Assembly: GCA_963575745.1 (NCBI GenBank) | Contig: CAUYUJ010001437.1 | Span: 37,231 to 101,230 of the forward strand | Length of the DNA: 64,000 nt | Direction: 5' to 3' | From: Prorocentrum cordatum | Lineage: Eukaryota > Sar > Dinophyceae > Prorocentrales > Prorocentraceae | Part shown: positions 28,901-37,430 of the stretch, piece by piece | Position numbering within the stretch: the first letter of the stretch is position 1 | Layout: the number at the start of each line of letters is the position of its first letter | The notes under the pieces: model-generated | What the model was told of the DNA's origin: nothing | Database searches by the model: none | Seen by the model: only the letters and a program-made list of their open reading frames with translations | Program-made: the position numbers and the translations under genes

Positions 28901-31313
28901 GTGTCTGAGCTGGCCAAGCGAGCAAGGCTTCTGCATTCTTCAAAATGTCTGTAAATTCCTCCACGGCCTCACGAGGGAGGCGTTGAAAGTCGACTGGGCT
29001 CAGAACATCCACCCCCAGCCCTGCCTTAGCCTTCATGGCCTTGGCGCTGGCGTAGACCAGGTCTGGGGTAAGCTCAGGAAGATCATCACCCTGGGCCGCT
29101 TCTCGAATGAGTCGAAACACTTCCGTAATCTCGCTGACGTCAGGGGGCCGTGGAGCCCACATCCGCTTGAAGTTCACCGCTTTATGCTCCATGATGTCGG
29201 CTGGATGAACGAGGGTGCGATCCCCCACCTCCAGCTCACTCGGTGGTAGTGGGTTCGCCTTCAGCGACTTGTGGAGGATGCCCACGGCCTCTGGCTGCAT
29301 CACAAAGGTCTTAAAGTTGGAGATCGACTCGTGAACTGCCGCGCGCTGAGCCCTGCTGGCCACACGCTTTGCTGCAATGACATAGTTCTCCAGCACTGGG
29401 GTCGACAACCGACTCGGGTCACCGAGGACTGCCAGCCACTGGTCCCACGGGGCCTCGCGACCCGCATTCAGTAGATTGTGCACCCCTTCAGGCCTGGACT
29501 GCCGTAGGAGGGTACTAGCCTTGCCGTACTCCTGCTGCTGGCGCTGGCCGTTGTCCCTGCACTGGTGCCTGAGGACTCCAGCGAGCACCGTGTGGACGCG
29601 CGTCCACCACTGGCTACGTTGATCATGAAGGGCGAGTTCCCGAACATGGGCAGTGACCCTCATGGGCTTCTCATGGATCCTGGGCCCCACGGCGCGCGTG
29701 GGCCCAGCAGGGGGCCTGACATGATGGTGTGTATGGAAAGCCTGCTCGACCGCCGTCACCCAAGTTGCGTACTGCCCCGTGAGGAGCTTTCCGCGAGCAG
29801 GTTCAAGCGAAAAGGCTACGGAGGAGGAAAGGAAAGGGGAGAGACTCGCCACGGCATCCGCTCCCGACCGAAAGCCCACCTGCTGTCGAGCCTCGGCCCA
29901 CGTGGACGCAGGAATTTCAAACGGAGGGTCGGGCACATCTTCGACCACGGGGCACGAGGGGGCATCCTGCTGGAAGGGGTCGGGGCGATGCGACTGGACA
30001 CTGCTACTACCTACGTTGCTGCTAACTAGGGGGTTACTTGAAACCGCCGAGGGGGGAAGGGGTTGGGCCTCGCATACCGACGAATTGACACTCACATTGA
30101 CTGCATCGAGCTCGAGCTTTTTGTCTCCGACGGCCGATGCGCCGACCGCACCCGATCCATCAGACGACAGCTCGCTCCCAAGACGTGAGTCAGTACAAAA
30201 ATTAAACTCGTGGGCCCAGGGGTCCTCCTCCTCCTCAGGGAAGGCCAAAAAATCGTGGTCCAGATCAGGGTCCTGATCGGCCTCCTCAGCCCCCTGGGAA
30301 CGTGATGTCCCAAGTTGCACAGAGGGCTCCAAAACATCCCCGAAGGCCTCCTGAAAACCCGCGACCCTCTTGGCGTGAGCCTCCTGGCGCTTAACAGCCG
30401 CAACGGACCTGGCCTGGCTGGACTTGGATCCAGGAGTGGGCTCACACCGAGGCCTCGGGAGTTGGGGCAACTTCGGGGGCAAGGAAATCTCACGCGTCCT
30501 AAGGGTCTGGCCCGAAGCTCGTAGGCTCAAGGCTAGACCGAGATGAGGCTTCCACGTGACGCTTCTGACTACTTCAAGACTCTGGATGAATGAGGACGCG
30601 GCAGCGCTCATATACACAAAGTCGATCATTGTGTCTGGTCCTTTTTTCTGGGCACATGTGCCCTCAACTCCAGCTGAGACACGCACATGGCCCCCCGTCA
30701 CTCTGTGGAAGGCCGTGCGCTTGAGCTCGTCTGGCGTCATGTTGAAGTCGCCGATGACCAGCCACGGGACTCGGAGTGAACGGAGTAGTCCACCGAGTCG
30801 GTTGAATCTCTCGATGTTCCTGCCCGTCATCTTGATGGACGGCAACGCGTACAGGGCGACCACCACGATCGCGTAGCTGTGCTGCTGCAGTATCACTGGG
30901 CAGAATCCGTCGTACGCCGACTGCGTCGGCGCCTTGAGGTACTTGGCAGCAGCCCTCGCCTCGGGCAGCTGTTGGCTCTGTAAGTGCTTGCGGGAGAAAA
31001 ACACCTCACCTCCCTCGTTCGAGTGCGCCTCCTTGGCCTTAGACACTACCTTCGAGGTGCGGCGGGCCGAATTCATGATCATGCGAAGGTTGAGAGCCCG
31101 GCTTGCTTTGGTCCACTTCTTGACGTCCGACTCGCGGTGAATGTGAGTCTCAGTCATGATCCAGTGGTCGTAGGCTCCCACGTGCTCCTGTACGTACTTC
31201 CACACCTTGTCCGTTAGGCAGGTGACGTTCGAATAGAATAGCCTAGTGCATTCCCCTTCGTCACTGCCTGCCCCCTCGGTCTTGTGGGTCCGAGGGGCCC
31301 CCGTCCGACACCG
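25938..31313 (-). CDS. LINE-C ORF2 polyprotein: EEP-RT-CCHC-RNase H-zinc domain
   Basis: 1791 codons open from directly after the ORF1 UGA to TAA at 25938-25940. No ATG occurs before codon 53, yet the EEP Asn (YSNVT, codon 29) lies upstream of it; translation therefore probably enters from ORF1. EEP: Asn29, Glu55 (TETH), GDFN 188-191, IDF about 230, H257. RT: motif A LLDIQEFYDSI (Asp887), RT4 SVIQGLRGG, motif C WIDDI (Asp979-Asp980). CCHC: C1335..C...H....C. RNase H: Asp1430, Glu1480, Asp1500, then SHSTAQD and NLLADEFAG. C-terminus: paired Cys motifs including FCTECGG (C1731) and GLHP. It would nick DNA, prime and copy element RNA, and remove the RNA strand. Confidence 0.93.
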   Translation of the reverse strand, partial: RCRTGAPRTHKTEGAGSDEGECTRLFYSNVTCLTDKVWKYVQEHVGAYDHWIMTETHIHRESDVKKWTKASRALNLRMIMNSARRTSKVVSKAKEAHSNEGGEVFFSRKHLQSQQLPEARAAAKYLKAPTQSAYDGFCPVILQQHSYAIVVVALYALPSIKMTGRNIERFNRLGGLLRSLRVPWLVIGDFNMTPDELKRTAFHRVTGGHVRVSAGVEGTCAQKKGPDTMIDFVYMSAAASSFIQSLEVVRSVTWKPHLGLALSLRASGQTLRTREISLPPKLPQLPRPRCEPTPGSKSSQARSVAAVKRQEAHAKRVAGFQEAFGDVLEPSVQLGTSRSQGAEEADQDPDLDHDFLAFPEEEEDPWAHEFNFCTDSRLGSELSSDGSGAVGASAVGDKKLELDAVNVSVNSSVCEAQPLPPSAVSSNPLVSSNVGSSSVQSHRPDPFQQDAPSCPVVEDVPDPPFEIPASTWAEARQQVGFRSGADAVASLSPFLSSSVAFSLEPARGKLLTGQYATWVTAVEQAFHTHHHVRPPAGPTRAVGPRIHEKPMRVTAHVRELALHDQRSQWWTRVHTVLAGVLRHQCRDNGQRQQQEYGKASTLLRQSRPEGVHNLLNAGREAPWDQWLAVLGDPSRLSTPVLENYVIAAKRVASRAQRAAVHESISNFKTFVMQPEAVGILHKSLKANPLPPSELEVGDRTLVHPADIMEHKAVNFKRMWAPRPPDVSEITEVFRLIREAAQGDDLPELTPDLVYASAKAMKAKAGLGVDVLSPVDFQRLPREAVEEFTDILKNAEALLAWPAQTQLIVTFLTPKKSQGDRGIGMIPMIGRLWSHVREPIVKQWSKDEEQAWDAAVAGNSCLREAYLHAIDEEVAHWMRMEFGQGLLDIQEFYDSIPWLPLARAALRLHFPPVILYLELLQCITMRTLSQEGAVCTPFEPCQSVIQGLRGGTRFAKILTHFVMQVVVTATPRMNHRVWIDDICQKITGSRQAVRANLIRGVVKAGQELAKAGLKLAKKSVVMCTNAADARAVARAAKLKGFPVRALAQAPYLGVDFSCGKQGRATRTQRQIKHGAMNEKVKRFSRATRRYGITTRLERNGCQPAGSYGFEVHGMFGHQLTTHRRRLGQICAAATRGRCLTTLLDLRAPGGDPAVAMPARTVDMWLSVWQQQPGLRQRVRQVWHHVRDHLSQLDPQHQVRAVRGPVSAVILTLLRINWNPENVDTWSYTTPTGAEEWQFPDAIYTGNKFLDTHRELLKDVRQSAAQVVWTTAAKHYCGGGVEHGVDNRSFRLLLKQVGQLPHGVRLTELLINIATGGYWTRQRRYDELKGYKGSNMCDRCREAPETAKHRFWQCSKNVSATPYTRSESLVPAALAQTDATECFWLRGLLPSQWTQTPPPPKDTVLEFTGISELSEGIFGAGSAESPVEICGDASGGPDASISDFMRIGVAIVCVASLLPEINLHGAVFGQLGGPRQVVARGELYSLYLALWCTTRYLTYVTDCEYVAAGWYSQAYLNPAGEDADLWKLIGDLMSSRRHAEVTVLWTPSHSTAQDVAAQTVNRYLVIGNLLADEFAGCAAARARLPAEVRQPILLAERRAYLVRLRLLRATLDSMAASQEAERRERDATRGPGGPSEVPPPPAPPPPPPPSAAAVAALMSRHRLADCGRRCLSCFCSASLATAQEFVESECPRLYNVDGVVFSPLKGSRVHIAGGWAHSTHTLNVHPTLQIWFCTECGGIADKALRSLKGPCSKRKSATGQEYLDRIARGLHPKVLSRAEQATRRSNARLSRPS

Positions 31314-31316
31314 TCA
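31272..31316 (-). promoter_or_regulatory. Candidate stop-codon readthrough signal: UGA-CGG plus 3' stem-loop
   Basis: TGA at 31316-31314 is followed by CGG. After a 16-nt spacer the RNA can form an 8-bp perfect stem, CCCCUCGG (31297-31290) with CCGAGGGG (31279-31272), closing a 10-nt loop. UGA followed by CGG or CUA with a 3' stem-loop is the known type II readthrough arrangement in several plant RNA viruses. Function here is inference. Confidence 0.65.
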
Positions 31317-32468
31317 AGCTGAGGTATCTGCAGGCGCCCCAGCGGCCTCACCACTGGCGGTGCCCTTGCCCTTCGCCTTCGTCGCCGCCTGCTGCGCCAG
31401 GAACTTGGCCGCGGACAGCCTCTCCGCCTCCGCCTTAACGGCGTCTGAGGGGTCAGCTGCCGCCGCCGCGCCGCCGCCGCCGCCTGGGGTGGTCCCCGCC
31501 GCCGATGCCGCCGCCGCAGGAGGGGCCCCCTGGCCCCCGCCGCCAGCCGCCGCTGTGGCCGCCTCCTCAGGTGCGCCGTCAGTAGGCGCGCGTCTCTTCT
31601 TCTTCGCCCGCTCCTCGATGGTGTGCCGATGCTGCTGCATGGCCTCCAACCACTTCTGGATCTCGGCCTCCTTGCCCGTGAGGGTCTCCTTGGCGCCCTG
31701 CAACTGGCCTCGGAGCTCCTCTAGGGCCTTCTTCTCCGCGTCCGTGGCGTCCAGCGCCGCCAGGTTTGTGAAGAAGCTGTCGTCCCACTCCAGCGTGATG
31801 ATCTTCTTCTCGCCGTCGGGGCTAGGCTTGGCCTCGGTGACCCCTTCGGCCTTAGCCAAGGCCGTGGCTGCTGCTCGCTTGGCCTCGGTGGTCTCGGCCA
31901 AGTGGATGGCTGCCGCCCTCTCTTTCGCCTCCGCAGCTGCCAGATTGCTGCGGAGGCGAATGACATTGCTAACCGCCTGGCTGTGGAGGTGCTCCGCGTT
32001 CCTCCACGCCCCATCGGCCCTGCGCAGGGCCTCCGCGGGCGTGATCCTGGCGGCCTCCCGCCCGCTCTCCTCCTTGGCGAGCTTGTCCAGCTGCGCCTGG
32101 AGGTCCACCTTGAGTGTGGAGTCGGTGGCGGCTGCCAGGGCCTGCTCCAGGAGGCTCTTCACTGACTTGCCCCCCTTGCCGCCCTTGCCGCCTCCGAGCC
32201 CGCTCCCCACAGGGCCCTTCAGGATGCCTGGGCGCCGTGGTTGCGGGCGCTCGCTCTCGCTGCCACTGGTGGCGTCGTAGAAGCCGTCGGCGTCGCTGTC
32301 GCCGTACTCGTCCACGAACTGAACTCGCCTCGGTTTCCTCTTCCTCTCGAATGGCTTGACCTCGTTGCCGCAACCGCTGCAGATGTTGTGGCGGCGGGCC
32401 AATACTCCGTTCCACTCGCACGTCTGACATTGCATGCATCTGGTCCACAGCTGGTGGACGCCCGCCAT
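31314..32468 (-). CDS. LINE-C ORF1, zinc-finger/coiled-coil protein
   Basis: A 384-residue frame from the first in-frame ATG (32468) to TGA at 31314-31316. I prefer this start over an upstream GTG at 32525 because it is the first ATG after the spliced-leader end. Residues about 8-36 form a zinc motif: WTRCMQCQTCEWNG, then RRHNICSGCG. A basic patch (KPFERKRKPRR) and a Gly/Lys linker follow, then a long Ala/Glu/Lys helical region (about 100-310) likely to form a coiled coil, then an Ala/Gly-rich tail. Presumed role: RNA-binding, multimerising ORF1 protein. Its stop, TGA followed by CGG, is the only barrier to ORF2. Confidence 0.85.
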   Translation of the reverse strand: MAGVHQLWTRCMQCQTCEWNGVLARRHNICSGCGNEVKPFERKRKPRRVQFVDEYGDSDADGFYDATSGSESERPQPRRPGILKGPVGSGLGGGKGGKGGKSVKSLLEQALAAATDSTLKVDLQAQLDKLAKEESGREAARITPAEALRRADGAWRNAEHLHSQAVSNVIRLRSNLAAAEAKERAAAIHLAETTEAKRAAATALAKAEGVTEAKPSPDGEKKIITLEWDDSFFTNLAALDATDAEKKALEELRGQLQGAKETLTGKEAEIQKWLEAMQQHRHTIEERAKKKRRAPTDGAPEEAATAAAGGGGQGAPPAAAASAAGTTPGGGGGAAAAADPSDAVKAEAERLSAAKFLAQQAATKAKGKGTASGEAAGAPADTSA

Positions 32469-32601
32469 TGCGTCTGTCCCTGTGTTGGTCGGTGCCTCTT
32501 CTTGGCTGGCACGCAGAAAAGACACAGTCCCTCAAGCGCTGCTGGGAAGCCCAGGGACGAACTCAAGAGGGCAAGTGGGCCTCCTGGGGCCCCTCGCCCG
32601 C

Positions 32602-32622
32602 TCGAGCCCAAGTTGCTTGAGC
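32602..32622 (-). other. Truncated and tandem spliced-leader relics at LINE-C 5' end
   Basis: The element starts CTCAAG (end of the leader), then CAACTTGGGCTCGAG, which aligns with CCATTTTGGCTCAAG. The first part begins exactly at the end of the target-site duplication. Confidence 0.6.
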
Positions 32623-32640
32623 GGAAGAATGGGGGGGTGG
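32623..32640. repeat. LINE-C target-site duplication, 5' copy
   Basis: Identical 18 bp to 25876-25893. Confidence 0.92.
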
Positions 32641-32681
32641 GAAGAGGAAGGGAAGGAGGCGGGGAGGGGGGATCTGGACGC

Positions 32682-32781
32682 TCGCGCCGAAAGCGTTGGG
32701 ACAGGAAGGCGATCGGCGACCTCAAATCGCCCAGCCGGCATGTCTCCCTGGAGCTGGAGCACATTCGGAGGACGGGGGGGA
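32682..32781. repeat. R-repeat, unit on the 5' side of LINE-C
   Basis: Third copy of the block at 25645-25875: CTCGCGCCGAAAGCGTTGGG, ACAGGAAGGCGATC, CCAGCCGGCATG. Same orientation as the copies across LINE-C. Confidence 0.78.
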
Positions 32782-32789
32782 AGGGAGGG

Positions 32790-33230
32790 AAGGAGGGAGG
32801 CAAAACGGGGAGGGGAGGGGCAGAGGAGAAACAAGAGGAACACTTGCAACCCGTCAGGTTGCCCTGGGGGCCGGCAAAGCCATGCGTGACTACGAACCCC
32901 ACCGCGCCAGCGCAGAGGCGCGCGCAACAAAAAAAAAAAACAGCACAGCGACCAGCGCACTCAGCTAACGGACGGAGAGAAGGATGCATACGACGAGCCA
33001 AGGCGCGAATGAGACGCCGAACCGCCTGGTACAAGCGAAGTAGACGTAGAAACCCATGTCGACGCATAACGACGCATCGCAGGCGCGTGGCCCGCGAAGG
33101 CCTCGCGCAAAAAAACGCAGAATGCATCCCCCGCCTCGGCCGGTCGAAAAGACACGGAGCGGCTCAGCGTGCGGTGCAGCGCATGGCGCGCCGTTGATCT
33201 CGAGGAAGCCCGCCGCGGACCTGCACGCTT
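32790..33230. other. Unannotated stretch
   Basis: Purine-rich left part, an A13-like run near 32929-32941, then mixed sequence. No gene recognised. Confidence 0.4.
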
Positions 33231-34990
33231 TATCCAAGCAGTGTAAGAAACGCCGCTGCCGGCGCCGCCGAAAGGAAGGCAATGCACGCGTGAACTGAGA
33301 TCCGGCCGTGCGCATCAGGTTCGATGGAATCCTGGCTGGCTCCGCCACTGAGCACGCGCCTGCCCGCCCGCTGGAAACGATGGCAGGTCGGCCGCGCGTT
33401 GGAGGCCGCGCGGGACACCGCGGCCATCGCCCGCGGCGGAAGCGTGCTCCTCCAGGCGGCGGCGCCGTTGATGAAGCGATCCGCCCGGCGACCAGGCGGC
33501 GCCCCCATCGCCCAGCGGTCCAGGCGTCGGCGAACATGGCGGTGGAGGCTTCCCTGGCGGCGTCGCCCGAAGGCACCGCGCGCCCAAGCTCGCCGCCCTT
33601 TGCAGCACCCGCCGAAGTCGACGTCGACCGGGGGGTCTGCGAGAGAGCAGCCGCCAGGCATCGCGCGTTCGAGGTGCAGAACCTGGTGCTGTGAGGCTGC
33701 CAGACTGACCAGATGATTGCTGTCGAGCCACGAAATAGCTTGGCTTCCTCCATGCCTCGGGGCTTCCAGTCTGGCCACTCGTGCCTGCGCGGCGCAGGCT
33801 GCGAGCGGGACATCCATGAACTCGGCGGGGAAGACCCTGTTTGGCTCGTTCATCGCAACCGGAATAATCCAGCTGGTCGGGCCCGGAAGCAACTTTTTGA
33901 CTGCCCCCCATTCGGCGCCGTCGAACGCACCCGGCCCTGGCGTCACCTGCGCTGCGAATGTGATCACAGAGTCGATGTGCGTCTTGTAGGCGTCCACGGT
34001 GTTCTGAAAGCCAGCCCATGGCCGCCCGCTGCTTGGCGCGGTCAACGTATTTTGTTTGTCAGCAGCGCGGCGCCCGTGGCTCGAATGCCAGAAAGACGCC
34101 CAGGTGTTTGGCCTTCTCCGCGACGCAGAGTTGACCCCGCAGTGGCGCAGCAGCGCGTGGCAGAGACCGCGCGGGCAGGGTGTCAAACTGGAGCAGCGGG
34201 GCGACTGCCATTTTCCCCACGTTGAAACGGATGCCTTGCAGGCGCTCGTGCCGCGAGACGATGTCCTGCAAGCGCCCGAGCTGGCTAATGGCCAGCTAAT
34301 GCTATCTGCGTGGGCGATAGCTGGGTCGTCGGCGCCAGCTCTCCGAGTTGTCTCCGGGGCCAAGCGGGCCAGGCGCCGCAGCGGGAGATCGGGAGAGACC
34401 GCGAGGAAGATTGGAGAGACGGAGCGCCCCTGGCGGATCCCTCTAGTCGTCTGGGGCCCCATGAATCGCAGCCCTCCAACCGCCGTGTGGCATCTATTGT
34501 TGCGGTAGGGGGCATCGAAGAAACGTCGGCAACTGGCGCGGCCACTCCAGGGCCTGGGAGCTCACGCGCACCATCTCCTCCTCGACTGGAGTGGACGTCG
34601 CCGCGAAGTCAAACGGGGCGGCGCAGCCGCGTTCTGAACTGATGGCCCGCTGCAACGTGATGATATTAACCACCATTGACCGACGTCCGATGCAGCCCTG
34701 CTGCTCTGATGTGACCTCTGGGCCCGCGAGGGACTCGAGGAGAGACTGGGCGGCGTTGGCGAGAATGCGGCTGTCTGCGCACGTGGCGCTTGGAGGTCGC
34801 GAGTTAAGCCCTCGGGGGTCTTGCGCGGCCATTCCATGGCGGGGCCCCTGACGAGCTCGACGGCGTGACCTCCAAAAATCTTGAGTTTCTCATGAGTGCT
34901 TCTGGCGATGACGCGCGGATTGACGACGTCGGCGGCTTCTGGGCATCTCGCCGGCCGCGCGGAGATGTCCTGTGGGGAAGGCCTTCTCAA
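33230..34990 (-). pseudogene. LINE-D reverse transcriptase remnant
   Basis: Three frames are needed. One (34494-34832) has the SEQQGCIGRRS block and the FDFAA motif A. Another (33230-34462) has TTRGIRQGRSVSPIFLAV, then AHADSISW, in which the second catalytic Asp is Ser, then the C-terminal region with AYKTHIDSVITFAAQVTPGP and LLPGPTSW. The missing Asp and the frame breaks show it is dead. Confidence 0.65.
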
Positions 34991-35334
34991 GGGCCCGAAT
35001 CAATTTCATCGCAGCCCCGAGCCTGTCTTCACGGGCCGCGGCGCCGACGCGGCTCGCTCCGGATTCCAGCTCGCGTCTTCCTTCGCGGCCTCCACGGGGT
35101 TCACCTTCGCAGAGGGCGAGGGGGTTCGCCTCCAGATGCTGGCGCATCTCATCTCTTTCATGCGCGGACGTTGGCGGGGGGTATTTTTTTTGCGGGGCCT
35201 GGTTCAGTGAAGCGCACCTGGTGGCGCCCCCCGCTCCGCGTCGCCGCCCGAACCTGTCGTCGCCCGAATAAGCGCCAGCTGCGGCAGGCTCGTTCTACTG
35301 ATTCTGATGCATTTTTTGGGCCTTCGGGCCCCGA

Positions 35335-36150
35335 TCACGGGCCCGCCCCCCTTATCTGGTGCCCTGGCGATATCCGACAAACTAGCGGGAACCGCTCGGC
35401 GCTGAAAACTTCCATGCGCAATGGCCGCGGCGACGAGCGGCCCATCCTCGCTCGGGGCGCGGGCATGGGGATGCCCGGGGCGACCCGGAGCAGGCGGCGG
35501 CCCTGCTCGAGGACAAATCGGCGCGCCAATTCCCGAGCAGCGCGCCGGAGGTGACGGTCGAGCTGATCAGCCACATGGAAATTCGCGCATATCCAATCCA
35601 ACCGCGAACGCGCCGAACTGGAGGCACGAGCGCGCTTGGGCTGGCAGATGTCGCGCATGCCGCGGGGGTGGGCGAACGCCCGCTGGACGTGCGCTTCTCT
35701 GCGGGGGTCTTTCCTGCGAGCTCCCGTCGCAGTCCCCAGAGGCACCCCCTCGGCCAGGTTGAGACGCCCCAGCAAATCCCGCGAAACGCTGACGGAGCAT
35801 CTTGCGCTCGAGCTAGCCTCGCTGCCGCCCTATCGCCGAGGTGGGCTCGGAGATCTGGGAAGGCGCGGAATCGGTCGCGCAGGCCAGCTGCTCTGGCCCC
35901 GCGCAGCTCGCAAGGCCAGTCGTCCTCGCCAATGCGAAAATGCACTGCCCTCGCGTCGAGGCGCCCCCGGTTGGGGCATAACCAGAGACGCGCCGCTCTC
36001 CCAAGCCAAATTTCGTCGAACGCCAGGTCTGGGTATTCGGTCGCCAAGAGGTCACTCTGCACAGCAATGCCCACTCCTGCGCGACCTGTGGTGCTGGAGC
36101 AAGACCGCCGAGATGTCGCGCACAGGGTGCCGTCGCCAAGTCGCATTTCG
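35335..36150 (-). pseudogene. LINE-D EEP endonuclease remnant
   Basis: The frame 35382-36146 covers the middle of an EEP domain, and the frame 35335-35775 covers the C-terminal part with SRLDWICANF and ADQLDRH. The Asn/Glu metal-binding N-terminus is not identifiable. Confidence 0.5.
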
Positions 36151-37430
36151 AACGGCGGCGCCGCGCGCCTCCGAGACCTATGGGATATCCGAGGAAAGCG
36201 CGAGCTTCGACGCGCAGCTCGCCTTGGCCGCGTGTCTATGCGGGTCGACTGCGACGGGGGCCTGAGGATTCCGCGCCGTCGCCGCGAATTCGCCGGAATG
36301 CTGGCCGGAGGCGTTCTCTGGGTGAGCCGAGGCAGCCGCGCGGGGCGCGGGCGCGACGGCTCGCCAGCTGACCGCTCGAGGGCCGCTCGCTAGCTCGCCG
36401 CGGACCTGGCGACGTCGACCCTGGCGGTCGGCGGGCGAGCGGGTCGTTGGCGAAGAAGAGAATCAGGCCGTTCAAGTTAACGCATCGGACTCCCAACCCG
36501 CCATGGGGCTGTCGAGGAGGCCCCCGTGGTTGGAGGCCGGGGCGGGCCCCTGGCCCCGCGGCCTCGGGCCCTTTCCCGACGCGGCCCCGACCGAGATGGC
36601 ATCGCTGACCACCCCGATGTAAACGTAGTCATCATTCACCGAAGCTGCCTGTCCGTGCAGACGGGCATTAAAGCCCGCGGGCACCGTCGAGATCTTGCAG
36701 GAACACCCGGGGGGCACTAGCTGGAACCGCGGGGATTCGACTGGCCAAGTGGACAAATTCATCTGCTGTTGGCCAGTCGGGATTCGCAGCGCCAGCGAAG
36801 GTGATACCTGCGGCGCTCGTCACGTGCGACATCAGCCGCCGCGTGACATCCGCATCCCGATGGCCCAACTTCCCCAGGCCGACATCTCCGCGACGGAATC
36901 CATCGACGCACGAACTCGTCTGCACTGGCGCCAGCCCGCCGCGAAGGCCGCCGAAGTTTTCGAGGGGGGGGCAATCGTGTGACCACCGCGCCTCGAATCT
37001 TTCCACCTGTGCTCCGTGGCCGCCGCCTCGCCGTCGCGGATCATGACGAAATCCAGCGTAGTCGTCAAGGTTTCTCTGGACGCCTCCGCGATGACGAAGA
37101 TCTTCTCCCCGTCCACGCAGAGTAGCCGTTAGCAGAGGGGCCAGACATGCAAGTGGCAACGAGCGCCGAAGTGTTCCAAACAAGGCTGCGTCGTTGGAGA
37201 TGTACAGCTCCGCTGTCTCGCAGCATGCGCCAGCTGGAAGGCGCCGCTGCCGTGCTGTGCGAAGCGTGAGGGTGATTTCCATCCGACTCGGTCGCCAGGA
37301 GGACCAAGTCGATCGCCACCCTGGTCGCATCTTCCCTGCTTAGTAGACTGCGGCGGTGCTGGCGGGGCAGAGCCCCACGACGGAGAGTCGCGATGCGGGA
37401 CAAAAGCGCAGGTTGGCATTCGGATCGAAT
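36151..37430. other. Possible degraded coding sequence, not identified
   Basis: Minus-strand frames at 36668-37330 and 36832-37116 have protein-like composition (for example FVIAEASRETLTTTLDFVM and DEFVHLASRIPAVPA) but no recognised domain, and they change frame. It could be the start of LINE-D or an unrelated pseudogene. Confidence 0.3.

Larger units (their letters stand above)
25894..32622 (-). mobile_element. LINE-C: apparently intact full-length non-LTR retrotransposon
   Basis: A 6729-bp minus-strand element with an exact 18-bp target-site duplication. It begins CTCAAG, the last 6 nt of the spliced leader, followed by CAACTTGGGCTCGAG, which resembles a second degraded leader. Then come a 154-nt leader, ORF1, a single UGA, ORF2 in the same frame, a 44-nt 3' region and a tail of CCACT pentamers. 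No frame change or unexpected stop is seen over 2176 codons apart from the UGA. This is the best candidate in the window for a recently active element. Confidence 0.93.
33230..36150 (-). mobile_element. LINE-D: decayed non-LTR retrotransposon of a second clade
   Basis: Scattered minus-strand homology to EEP and RT domains in changing frames; the ends are not defined. EEP-like blocks (35335-36146): RAGVGIAVQSDLL, GRLDARAVHF, SRLDWICANFHVADQLDRH. RT-like blocks (33230-34990): SEQQGCIGRRSMVVNI, motif A remnant APFDFAATSTPV, RT4 GIRQGRSVSP, motif C remnant AHADS. A post-RT region has LLPGPTSWIIPVAMNE. Motif A of the FDFAA type and a Y/H-A-D-D type motif C distinguish it from LINE-A, -B and -C. 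Confidence 0.65.
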
